Source: JANNYA01 sp031422315 (GTDB lineage Bacteria; Pseudomonadota; Gammaproteobacteria; Xanthomonadales; SZUA-5). Taken from it: a stretch of DNA of 64,000 bases. The DNA lies in assembly GCA_031422315.1 (NCBI GenBank), contig JANOQN010000085.1:82513-146512 (forward strand). The letters run 5' to 3'. Both the position numbers and the translations under genes were made by a program. The first letter of the stretch is position 1, and each line of letters opens with the position of its first letter. This document shows positions 34,688 through 42,672 of the stretch, piece after piece. The notes under the pieces are model-generated. The model searched no databases, had not been told where the DNA came from, and was given only the letters and a program-made list of their open reading frames with translations.

Positions 34688-36970
34688 CTATAGCTCAAAC
34701 CCATTCGCAAATAAAATTGCCGAGCCGCCGCAATTGCTAGCGACAAACACACCCGGCGAACCGATATCGCTTAGGTTGGTGGCGGTCAGGTTCGATCGCA
34801 CTGAGCCGTAAACATCACCGACGCTTGCAAGCACCCAAACTGCAATCGTGTTTTGCCCCAAAGCCGAGCAGGGTGCTTGGCCGCTTATGTTTTGCGCGCG
34901 AATCGTGCCTGGAAAGGTTTGATCGCCGTAGCTCAAACGATCAATCAGCGCATTGCCGGAGTCAAATACATTGATTTGATCGCTGCGGCCGTAGTTTTCC
35001 CCGCCGATGCCTATTGCGCCCAGTTGGCCTAAAATTTTGGCGTTCGCGGGCAAGTTCCACGCCGTGCGAAATGCCACCTCGACATTATCCGTCACGATGA
35101 GCGTTTCACCAGGCTGCAATACGCCAGCTGGTGTCAAACTAAAGCCGGGCAGGTTGACTTGATCATCTTTTAACGTCCAACCGGTTAGATCGATAGCTTG
35201 GGCACCGCGATTAGTCAGCTCGACAAACTCGCCCTGATTGCCCGAGTAAAGGTACTCGGTGATTTGCAGCGTAACCGCGCCTGATAGACCGAATTCGACA
35301 AAGCGCGGCGCTTGCTCAGCCCCGGTCGGTAAAAAGCTTAGCGAGTTAAAGCTATTCGCCGAAGTCGCCATCACATAGTAAGCCACTCTTTGGCCAGCGC
35401 TAGCGGTACCGGGCAAGCGCACGCCAAAGCGGCCATCACCAGCTGTGCCATCGCCGGATAAGCCATCGTCGAGCATCGCCTCGCGCAAATAAATCGACGT
35501 CGGATCTAGGCGATAGAAGAGTTCAACTTTGCTGATGGAAGCATTCGCTTGCTGCACGTCGGCGGTAATGAACACGGGTGTGGTGGGCGCGGGCGTGCTG
35601 TTGCTGGCCTGCACCGCTAAGATGCTCGGTCCGGTGACTGCTAGCTCAGGATTGCTGGCCGCGTTGCTTAGAAACGCGCCGCGCCCTTCGATAAACTGCT
35701 GCACGCCTGGAATAGTGCCGCCAGCCAAGCCACCCGCCGCAGTGCCGGTAATGCGATTGGTCAACACAATCGAGCTCGTGCCAAAGCCTTCGGTGAAGTT
35801 TTGCGTGGTGTAGATTTTTTTGTTATCTGCAGCGACCGCTGCGGCAAGCTGAGTGCGCCGTGTTTCAAAAAGCGGCTGAAATTGGCCAGTCCAAACAAAA
35901 CCCTGCCGAACAGTTCGATAGTGTGCCATGTAGCGCTGGCGCAGCTCGGGCACGGCTAGCAATCGATTGATAAAGGGCTTATTGGTTTGATTGAAATTTC
36001 GATTGATCGCCCAGGTGGTTTGCGTCCAGGTTTCATTCGCATCGCGCTGAATGATCGCGGTGCGGCCATCGACCGGGTTGCGATAGGTCATAAAATCGCA
36101 GCCCTTATTGATGTACGAATCATCATCAGTCAGCAAATTTTCCAACGCGACTGTCCAGGTCGAGGCATCAATGGCCATCGTGCGATCCATGCTCGGCACA
36201 TCTACCGCCGGATTATTGAGTGGGTTTTGCGTCAAAATTCGAGTTAGTTCAATAAACTCAGCCGTTGCTTGCGGCAAAGTTAAGCCGCCCGTTTCCTGGA
36301 TTTCGTAGCTAGCATTCAGCGTTGGGCTGTAGCTCAGGCCTGGGCCGTTGGGGTTGTTAAAGCATCGCACTCGCAGCCCATCGGCATTGCTGAAATAGCG
36401 CCGCAGCATCGCCTTATCAGTTTGCTGGACGTTATTATAAACGCCCCAATTTTCACCGTTAATCGTCACCAATACATTATTCGCGCGCGCATTAGGAGTG
36501 AACTGCGCCAGATAGTTATTGAACTCCACCTCTCTGGTAAAAGTCGGATCACGCCAGCCGTTGTTGAGATTAATTGAGTCATAGCCCATCAAATCTTGAT
36601 TCGGGTTGACGACATCCATCTCCAATTTTAGCGAGAACTTTTGCGACCCCATTGGTAAGGCGGAATACGAAGTATTGCCGCGAATGCGAATGCCAACATT
36701 CGGGTAGATTTGCCCATCAACTTGCACGGTTCCGAGCAGATCGGTCTCTGATAAGTAGTTCGCGCGCAAGATGCTTTCCCAAGTGGGTTGGGTAAAGGTG
36801 ATATTGACGGTGCGCAACGTCGCTGGATCGTACCAGTCTTGCGCGCAAACGCTGCCAGAGAAAGTGCTCATTGCAACCAACGCGATTGGCGCTAGCGCGG
36901 CGAATAGCTTGCTCGAAAAAGTGTGTGGTGAACTTAGCGATGAACAGCTTGGCTTGATATTTGCGCGCAT
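34688..36970 (-). CDS. Secreted CotH-like kinase with lamin-tail domain
   Basis: A 760-aa exported protein. From the ATG at 36970 (AGAGG upstream) a signal peptide ends near FSGSVCAQDW. The first two thirds form a CotH domain: RIRGNTSYS, then KLEMDVVN and the YDSINLNNGWRDPTFTREVEF core, plus a late D-x-N-E-x-W site; CotH proteins are protein-kinase-like. The last third is a lamin-tail domain (ITEYLYSGNQGEFVELTNRG, then DLTGWTLKDD) used in secreted bacterial proteins. The protein ends in the tail ILFANGFEL, which resembles the end of the secreted RTX/CHRD protein at 59300-62479. Its target is unknown. The reading frame also extends upstream to 37093, but that region has no signal peptide and matches nothing. 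Confidence 0.85.
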   Translation of the reverse strand: MRANIKPSCSSLSSPHTFSSKLFAALAPIALVAMSTFSGSVCAQDWYDPATLRTVNITFTQPTWESILRANYLSETDLLGTVQVDGQIYPNVGIRIRGNTSYSALPMGSQKFSLKLEMDVVNPNQDLMGYDSINLNNGWRDPTFTREVEFNNYLAQFTPNARANNVLVTINGENWGVYNNVQQTDKAMLRRYFSNADGLRVRCFNNPNGPGLSYSPTLNASYEIQETGGLTLPQATAEFIELTRILTQNPLNNPAVDVPSMDRTMAIDASTWTVALENLLTDDDSYINKGCDFMTYRNPVDGRTAIIQRDANETWTQTTWAINRNFNQTNKPFINRLLAVPELRQRYMAHYRTVRQGFVWTGQFQPLFETRRTQLAAAVAADNKKIYTTQNFTEGFGTSSIVLTNRITGTAAGGLAGGTIPGVQQFIEGRGAFLSNAASNPELAVTGPSILAVQASNSTPAPTTPVFITADVQQANASISKVELFYRLDPTSIYLREAMLDDGLSGDGTAGDGRFGVRLPGTASAGQRVAYYVMATSANSFNSLSFLPTGAEQAPRFVEFGLSGAVTLQITEYLYSGNQGEFVELTNRGAQAIDLTGWTLKDDQVNLPGFSLTPAGVLQPGETLIVTDNVEVAFRTAWNLPANAKILGQLGAIGIGGENYGRSDQINVFDSGNALIDRLSYGDQTFPGTIRAQNISGQAPCSALGQNTIAVWVLASVGDVYGSVRSNLTATNLSDIGSPGVFVASNCGGSAILFANGFEL

Positions 36971-37166
36971 AGAAACCTCTAGCAAGTTGCGAATTGACAT
37001 CGGCGCTTTGGTGGCGCCGTAGCGGAGATTGTATTCTTCGAAATCCAAAAAGTGGCGGCTGAAGTGATGCGCGAGTGCATTGACCATTGCCAACGCATCG
37101 AAGTCGCGTTAAATCGGTAAATAGCCATGTCATAAGGGTGTCACGCTTGAAAAATAGTCTGCGCTT

Positions 37167-37994
37167 GTGAAAGATAAGTCAGCGGTTTTAGAAGTTACGC
37201 TCAACCCCTTCCTCTGGGCTGAAGCTGTTTTTTTGGTGTTGTTGGCTGTGGCTCTTGCCGTAGCCAGTTTTGTTTCACACGTCATTACGGTAATGGGCCA
37301 TCAATCCTCGGCATTGGCGGATCGTTTGACTTGGCTTGAGTTAGCCGCCCTGCAAGATGCGGGCACGTTGATCGACGCAGTTGAAGTTGAGTTGCTGGCA
37401 CGGAATGTTCTGAAATTTGATGATGAACCGACGGGCTTGTTCTCCTTTTTTCAGCAAAGAAAAACGCACTTTGTCAATCCGCATGCCGCTCATTCCTTTG
37501 ACCATATCCATGGTTGGGCGATCGCAAAGCTGGTTGAGCGAGATGCGCTTGAGTGGTACGGAACCCCGCATATTTCAGTTGTTGCCAATCAAAATGCCTA
37601 TAAAGAGAAGCGCGATAGCTTTCGTGAGAACGGCTTTTTGCGATCACAAGTCGATGTGCAAAGGCGCGAATTTTCTGCTGGCTTACCGTTTGCGGTACTC
37701 CTATTTTTTGAGCTGATATGGGTTGCGGTGAATTGGCAGCCGAGTAACGCAATCGTGGTTGCCTTGTTATTAACACTAAGCGGCGTGTGGATGAGTGTCT
37801 CTGCGCAAAGCGAAATGACGGCTAGTGTGTGCGCGCGCTGGCAGCACATGCGCGGCGAATTTCGCTATAGGCCGGGCGCTAGCATAGCGACCGAAGAATT
37901 GGCGCTGGCGTTTGCTTTGCACGGCTACGCAGCGCTATTTGGCTCGCCGCTTGAGGAGTTTGCTCGGTATCGAGATAAGCAGCGTGCAGGTTAG
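37167..37994 (+). CDS. Unknown membrane protein
   Basis: A 275-aa protein starting at a GTG (37167). It has a hydrophobic helix at about 13-38, a soluble loop of about 130 residues and a helical hairpin (about 172-215), followed by a cytoplasmic tail ending LALAFALHGYAALFGSPLEEF. The tail is slightly reminiscent of the C-terminus of DUF2207-type proteins, but the similarity is too weak to call. It is divergent from the CotH gene, 196 nt apart. The loop is rich in His and aromatic residues (NPHAAHSFDHIHGW). I do not recognise it. Confidence 0.55.
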   Translation: MKDKSAVLEVTLNPFLWAEAVFLVLLAVALAVASFVSHVITVMGHQSSALADRLTWLELAALQDAGTLIDAVEVELLARNVLKFDDEPTGLFSFFQQRKTHFVNPHAAHSFDHIHGWAIAKLVERDALEWYGTPHISVVANQNAYKEKRDSFRENGFLRSQVDVQRREFSAGLPFAVLLFFELIWVAVNWQPSNAIVVALLLTLSGVWMSVSAQSEMTASVCARWQHMRGEFRYRPGASIATEELALAFALHGYAALFGSPLEEFARYRDKQRAG

Positions 37995-38287
37995 GAAATT
38001 GGCAATCTCGAAGGGCATTGCGGCAACCTCCCGTCCTTCAGTGAAGGCGGGAACCCAGATTCACTGAACTTCTGGGGGTGCTTACAAGGGTAAAAATGCG
38101 CAGCTTGCGGTGTTTTAAAATATAAGGCGGTCCCCGCCTGCGCGGGGATCACGGCGTACTACTTCAAACTTTCTTCGTTTAAAAATCGACTAACATACAA
38201 GCCTCTGCGCTCAGTACAGCCGCATCAGCGCACTATTTGCGGCTAGCGGCCCGCTCAATACCGGCGCAATCTACTTTGGAGTAAGCC
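37995..38287. repeat. Intergenic dispersed repeats before erpA
   Basis: It contains two copies of a genome-type palindromic element: one at 38029-38056 (CCCGTCCTTCAGTGAAGGCGGG, arms 8 bp) and one at 38128-38155 (TCCCCGCCTGCGCGGGGATC). Further copies lie at 39636-39668, 50500-50529 and 62506-62601, with partial ones near 4231-4254 and 32905-32923. No gene is seen. Confidence 0.75.
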
Positions 38288-38623
38288 ATGAATACCGATT
38301 CGCTTGTTTTCACTGACCGCGCTGCGCGCAAAGTCAAAAATTTGATTGAAGAAGAAGGCAACGCCGACTTGAGCTTGCGCGTTTACATCAGAGGCGGCGG
38401 TTGCTCGGGCTTTCAATACGGCTTTAGTTTTGATGAAGAGCTGCAAGACGAAGATGTCGCGGTCGAAACCGACGGCGTGCGCTTGGTGGTTGATCCGATC
38501 AGCCTGCAATACTTGCACGGCGCGGAAGTCGATTACGCTCAAGATTTGCAGGGCGAACGCTTCGTGATAAAAAACCCGAACGCAAAAACTACCTGCGGCT
38601 GCGGCTCGTCATTTTCTGTTTGA
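38288..38623 (+). CDS. erpA: Iron-sulfur cluster insertion protein ErpA
   Basis: A 111-aa A-type carrier that delivers Fe-S clusters to client enzymes such as IspG/IspH. The three cluster-binding cysteines are C39 (GGGCSGF) and C103/C105 (TTCGCGSS). It has the usual length and signature order. A GGAG precedes the ATG. It is followed 13 nt later by nudC, so they may be co-transcribed. Confidence 0.94.
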   Translation: MNTDSLVFTDRAARKVKNLIEEEGNADLSLRVYIRGGGCSGFQYGFSFDEELQDEDVAVETDGVRLVVDPISLQYLHGAEVDYAQDLQGERFVIKNPNAKTTCGCGSSFSV

Positions 38624-38636
38624 TGCGTAAGGCCTG

Positions 38637-39686
38637 ATGCGATTTTCCTCTGAAAGATCCGCCCGCAATACTTTTGTAGCCGAACAAATCGATAGAGCTG
38701 GTGAACTGCGCGAACAGCCTGAGCAACTGCTAGCGCTGCAACAAAGCACTGATGCGGTCGAGCTTTTGCTTAGCCTGGATTTACTGATTGCTACGCAAAA
38801 TCACGGCGCGCTGCATTTGCGCAGCTGTGTTGAAGCGCCCGAATTGAACGAGTCGCGCTGGTATTTGGGCCGAACCCAATTGACAAAATCCGATAAAGAA
38901 GGGTGGCGACATTACTTTGTGCGCGTGCTTGAAACGTCGGCTCAAGCCAGTGCCAGTGATGCGTATGTGTGGTCAGATTTACGCCTTACCGCAGCTAGTT
39001 TGTCGCCAGTTGAAGCCGGATTTGCCGCTTTCGCGCGCGGCTTGCAATTTTGGCACTCACGACATCGGTTTTGCTCGGTATGCGGATCGCCTAGCATTGT
39101 CAGCCACGCTGGGCACCGGCGTGTGTGTGTTGATCCGCAGTGCGCCGCTGAGCATTTCCCGCGCACGGATCCGGCCATTATTGTCGCGGTCGAGTTTGAT
39201 GGCGCTATTTTGCTGGGCCGACAAGCCAGCTGGCCGCCGAATCGCTACAGCACTTTGGCCGGTTTTGTCGAGCCGGGTGAATCGCTAGAAGATGCGGTGC
39301 GCCGTGAAGTATTTGAAGAAGCAGGCGTACGCGTGCTGAGTGCGGATTATCACTCCAGCCAGCCCTGGCCGTTTCCAGCCTCGCTTATGTTGGGCTTTAG
39401 CGCCACGGCTGCCTCGATGGATTTACAGATCGGTCCCGAATTAGAAGACGCACGCTGGTTTAGCCTTGAAGAATTTGAATCCGCACTTTTCGCAGGTGCG
39501 CTCAAAGTGCCGCCGTCAGTTTCGGTCAGCTACCGGCTGATTGAAGCGTGGTACGAAAAAACCAGTGGTCGCGATTTCACTGTGTTGCTTGCTAACGTAA
39601 AAGCAAAAATCCACCTGGATAGCGAAAATCCCCAGCATCGTCATTCCCGCGCAGGCGGGAATCCAGGTTCCTCAAACGATCGGTGA
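38637..39686 (+). CDS. nudC: NAD(+) diphosphatase NudC
   Basis: A 349-aa Nudix hydrolase. It has a zinc ribbon (FCSVCGSP and VCVDPQC), the Nudix box GFVEPGESLEDAVRREVFEEAG and the NAD-specific SQPWPFPAS motif downstream of it. It cleaves NAD(H) to NMN and AMP and also removes NAD caps from RNA. The C-terminal 15 or so residues (HSRAGGNPGSSNDR) do not belong to the family. They are a translation of a dispersed palindromic element at 39636-39668 that has entered the gene's end and now supplies the stop. The core enzyme looks intact. Confidence 0.92.
   Translation: MRFSSERSARNTFVAEQIDRAGELREQPEQLLALQQSTDAVELLLSLDLLIATQNHGALHLRSCVEAPELNESRWYLGRTQLTKSDKEGWRHYFVRVLETSAQASASDAYVWSDLRLTAASLSPVEAGFAAFARGLQFWHSRHRFCSVCGSPSIVSHAGHRRVCVDPQCAAEHFPRTDPAIIVAVEFDGAILLGRQASWPPNRYSTLAGFVEPGESLEDAVRREVFEEAGVRVLSADYHSSQPWPFPASLMLGFSATAASMDLQIGPELEDARWFSLEEFESALFAGALKVPPSVSVSYRLIEAWYEKTSGRDFTVLLANVKAKIHLDSENPQHRHSRAGGNPGSSNDR
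39636..39668 (+). repeat. Dispersed palindromic element inside the nudC 3' end
   Basis: CATCGTCATTCCCGC followed by GCAGGCGGGAATCCAGGT, the same family as the copies at 50500 and 62506. It is read in frame as RHSRAGGNPG at the nudC end. Confidence 0.85.
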
Positions 39687-39822
39687 ATACTGATGCATGG
39701 TGTTTGAGAAATTGTTTGCATTGGATCGCCGCCAATCAGGAAATTCCAAGCCAAACAGCCCGGTTTGGTGTTTGTGTGTAATTAATAAAAATCAATAATA
39801 TTCAAAGATTTAGGAGCATGTC

Positions 39823-40239
39823 ATGCCAATTTACGAGTTCAATTGCACCGAGTGCAGCAATCAGTGGGACGAGCTACTCAAGCGATCCGATCCTGATCCA
39901 GAAATTTGCCCCAAATGCGGCCAAGCCAGCGTGCAGCGCTGGGTTAGCGCGGCCGCGTTTCGCCTCAAAGGCGCGGGCTGGTATGAAACGGATTTCAAGA
40001 ACGATTCGGATACCAAACGCAATATCGCCGGAGATAACGCCGCAGACTCAGCAAACGATAAGCCCGCAGCAGACTCGGTTAAAACCGATACGCCGAGCGA
40101 TAAAGCCAGCACCGAAACTGCGACACCCGCCAAGGCCACCGAAAAAGCGCCGGAGAAATCAGTGGATAAGCCCAAAGCCGCTGCGGCGCCAGCTACAGCG
40201 CCTGCTTCGCCGCCACCGAGTGATAGTTCGAAAAGCTGA
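39823..40239 (+). CDS. FmdB-type zinc ribbon protein
   Basis: A 138-aa protein beginning MPIYEFNCTECSNQW, with the second Cys pair CPKCGQ, the standard FmdB zinc ribbon. The remaining part (about residues 60-138) is a low-complexity Lys/Ala/Pro/Ser/Asp tail, probably disordered. In gammaproteobacteria small FmdB proteins often precede aspS. Here aspS is 15 kb away, so that link is broken. The start has AGGAG upstream. The role is unknown, and regulatory DNA or RNA contacts are only suggested. Confidence 0.85.
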   Translation: MPIYEFNCTECSNQWDELLKRSDPDPEICPKCGQASVQRWVSAAAFRLKGAGWYETDFKNDSDTKRNIAGDNAADSANDKPAADSVKTDTPSDKASTETATPAKATEKAPEKSVDKPKAAAAPATAPASPPPSDSSKS

Positions 40240-40250
40240 TCTTTTGTCTC

Positions 40251-40276
40251 AAATGAGCTATTCTAAATGCTCATTT
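40251..40276. promoter_or_regulatory. Inverted repeat, likely antitoxin operator
   Basis: Perfect 8-bp arms AAATGAGC (40251-40258) and GCTCATTT (40269-40276), 10-nt spacer. It lies just before the ATG at 40289 of the antitoxin, the usual place of the autoregulatory site of MbcA/Xre antitoxins. Confidence 0.55.
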
Positions 40277-40288
40277 GGAGAAATTACA

Positions 40289-40981
40289 ATGAATTGGTTA
40301 AGTCGCGTAGAGAAGATGACTGGTGATCAGGCTTTTGAAAATGCCTTTGTTGTATCGAATTTTGACTCGGTTTTGATTGGGCGAAAGGGAACCAAAAGTC
40401 TGCACACGATAGCGATCAGAATGCTATTGCATCTCACTTTCGATAGCTTGCGAGAGTTCCTAGAAAGTCAACGGCTTGTGGATGGAAAATCTGGCGAAGC
40501 AGATAAGACAGTTGTTGTGCAAATCAATTTTTCTAAAGATAAAGGCGGCACTGAGAAACTATTTTCCAGGCTATATGCGGCTGATCCGTTGCTTCGCATT
40601 AATGCTATCAAGGGAGGCTTGCCAGCCTTGTTGCCATCTTTATTTGCCCTGCGTATGGGGATTTCCAAAGAGCGGATGTACGGAACAATTGGGCTGCCAA
40701 GGGCGACGGTCGAAAGAAAAGTTAAAGAGGATGAAGTGCTAACGCCAGAGGAAAGCTCGCGCGTGTTGGGCATTGCTCGATTAATTGGGCAAGCGCAAGC
40801 GATGGTCGAGCAATCAGGTGCTGAACACGCAGATTTTGATGCGCCTACTTGGGTTGCTAGCTGGTTAGATTCCTATTTACCTGCTTTGCAAGCCAAGCCT
40901 GCATCGCTGATGGACACTACTGAAGGTCAAGCACTGGTAGCTAATCTATTGGCGCGTGCGCAGAGTGGCGCGTATTCATGA
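40289..40981 (+). CDS. MbcA/ParS/Xre-type antitoxin
   Basis: A 230-aa protein. The C-terminal half matches the toxin-binding domain of MbcA/ParS antitoxins: MGISKERMYGTIGLPRATVERK, then ESSRVLGIARLIGQAQAM and a late Trp-bearing helical region (DAPTWVASWLDSYLPAL). The N-terminal 120 residues are longer than usual and unassigned. It would neutralise the RES toxin encoded directly behind it and probably represses the operon. The frame continues far upstream over fmdB in another frame, but the ATG at 40289 with GGAG (40276 area) is the natural start. The stop overlaps the toxin start by 4 nt (ATGA). Confidence 0.85.
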   Translation: MNWLSRVEKMTGDQAFENAFVVSNFDSVLIGRKGTKSLHTIAIRMLLHLTFDSLREFLESQRLVDGKSGEADKTVVVQINFSKDKGGTEKLFSRLYAADPLLRINAIKGGLPALLPSLFALRMGISKERMYGTIGLPRATVERKVKEDEVLTPEESSRVLGIARLIGQAQAMVEQSGAEHADFDAPTWVASWLDSYLPALQAKPASLMDTTEGQALVANLLARAQSGAYS

Positions 40982-41451
40982 TGCGACTGTGGCGTATTGC
41001 GACCGACGCCGCGAGTTACCCATCCGATGATATGTCTGGCAAAGGCGCGGAAATGACGGGTGGGCGGTGGAATAGAGTGGGCACGCCAGTTGTGTATACC
41101 TCAGGGTCAATTGCACTTGCGGCGCTTGAAACGATCGTCCACCTAAATGCTGGGTCGCTGCCATTGAATCGTGTGCTTGTTGAAATATCTGTGCCAGATC
41201 ATGTTTGGAAAAAGCGGCTAATTCACACCAGCAAAAGCTTAAGTGTGGGCTGGAATGTACAACCGGAAGGATTGGTATCGTTAGACCTAGGTACGTCGTG
41301 GGCTAAGCAATTGAGCACAGCGCTGCTTCAAGTACCTTCTGTGATTGTTTCTGAAGAATTCAATGTTTTGATCAATCCACTTCATCCAGAGTCAAAACGA
41401 ATTCGCGCCAAAAAGCTACGGGTGTTTCAATATGACGCTAGAATTTTATAG
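40978..41451 (+). CDS. RES-domain toxin (NAD+-degrading)
   Basis: A 157-aa RES protein. The expected active-site residues are visible: R30 (GGRWN), Y40 (VVYTS), E51 (LAALETIVHL) and S121 (VPSVIVSEEFN). The closing NVLINP motif is also present. RES toxins split or phosphorolyse NAD+ and arrest growth. Start codon ATG 40978 overlaps the antitoxin stop, so translation is coupled. No frameshift or loss is seen; the pair looks functional. Confidence 0.9.
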   Translation: MMRLWRIATDAASYPSDDMSGKGAEMTGGRWNRVGTPVVYTSGSIALAALETIVHLNAGSLPLNRVLVEISVPDHVWKKRLIHTSKSLSVGWNVQPEGLVSLDLGTSWAKQLSTALLQVPSVIVSEEFNVLINPLHPESKRIRAKKLRVFQYDARIL

Positions 41452-41502
41452 TGCTCGGATGCACCTTGCAAAGCCAAGATCAGGTTTGCTGTTTTTCCAA
41501 AC

Positions 41503-42498
41503 CTAACTCGCCATTACCAGCCGATTTCTGCCGTCATTTTTCGCCTGATACAGAGCAATATCCGCGCGCCTAAGCCAGCTGCTGGCACTTTCACCTTTTT
41601 GTAAGCTTGCGCCGCCGACTGACACGAACAACTGGCCGCCTGGGCTTTCTAGTTTGCCGCTGATCAATCGGTGCAGACGTTTTAAAGTCAGCGCTAACAT
41701 CGCCGGATCAGTATCTGGGAACAGCACGGCAAATTCCTCACCGCCGATTCTGAAAGTGCGATCGGGGCCGCGTAAATTGCCTTGAATTAGCTTGACCAAG
41801 GCAATCAGCACCGCATCGCCTTCGGCGTGTCCGAAGTTGTCATTGACTTGCTTAAAGTGGTCAATATCAATAATCGCCAGCCCAAATTCGCCGTGCCCGC
41901 GTGCATGTTGGGCGAGCGCACGTTCCAGTTCTTGTTCAAGTAAGCGGCGATTACCCGCATTGGTAAGCGGGTCATGGGTGGCTTGGGTCGCCAAGAGCTG
42001 CTGCTGCATTTGATTGCGATAGGCTGCCAGGTAGCTAAACAGCATGACCAGCAATGCCGTAATCATAAAGCTGCTGCGGCCAATGGGCCCAGAAAAAGGC
42101 GCACTTGAAAAGCCAACTATCAGCCAAGGTAGCAGGCCAAACCCCAACGCAAATTTGGGTGGAGCAACAAAAAAGTTGGTGATCAACACTAAATATACCC
42201 AGCCCAAGCAATCGCTGCCATAAATGTGCGCAACTACGGCACAAACTGCCGAATTGGTCGCAGAAAATCCAATAAGTGCTGCTCTGGGTGAGCGCCCGCG
42301 CCACAGCCAAATCAATCCCAAAATAATCAGCGCGACCACGCCAAAATCGGCCCAAGCATGCGCATATTCACCGTTACGCCAGCGCAAAAGGCCCATTGCG
42401 CCTATGGCTACGCTTGACACTGAAACTAAAATGGTTGCAGTTGAGCGCTCAGAATCGCCAACTGCGCGCATTAACATACGGGTAAATGCCTGCTTCAT
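41503..42498 (-). CDS. Membrane-anchored diguanylate cyclase (GGDEF)
   Basis: A 331-aa protein (342 if started at the TTG at 42531). Five or six helices (about residues 25-175) form a MASE-like membrane sensor, followed by a GGDEF domain. HDPLTNAGNRRLL, IDIDHFKQVNDNFGH and GGEEFAVLFPD show an active cyclase. An RxxD inhibitory site (RGPD) sits five residues before GGEEF, so it can bind c-di-GMP for feedback inhibition. It makes c-di-GMP and may oppose the EAL protein further left. It is convergent with the toxin gene, 51 nt away. The start is uncertain, since neither candidate has a good ribosome site. Confidence 0.88.
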   Translation of the reverse strand: MKQAFTRMLMRAVGDSERSTATILVSVSSVAIGAMGLLRWRNGEYAHAWADFGVVALIILGLIWLWRGRSPRAALIGFSATNSAVCAVVAHIYGSDCLGWVYLVLITNFFVAPPKFALGFGLLPWLIVGFSSAPFSGPIGRSSFMITALLVMLFSYLAAYRNQMQQQLLATQATHDPLTNAGNRRLLEQELERALAQHARGHGEFGLAIIDIDHFKQVNDNFGHAEGDAVLIALVKLIQGNLRGPDRTFRIGGEEFAVLFPDTDPAMLALTLKRLHRLISGKLESPGGQLFVSVGGASLQKGESASSWLRRADIALYQAKNDGRNRLVMAS

Positions 42499-42672
42499 TA
42501 TTGATTGCGATTGAGAATCATCGGCAGCCAACTCATGAAGTGTGCCAAGTCAAAGCTTAAGTTTCTCTGGCGCAATCACCGCACCCGAGCTAACCGGGAC
42601 GCTCTAGCCGCGTAGCACAAGCGCCGTCATTGCGCTATTTTTGCGCACTTCAATTTGCTTGGAATGAATCAC

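Noticed and set aside
39818..40981. One 387-codon frame covering fmdB and the antitoxin
   Set aside because: The first 157 codons are an off-frame reading of fmdB; the antitoxin has its own start at 40289.
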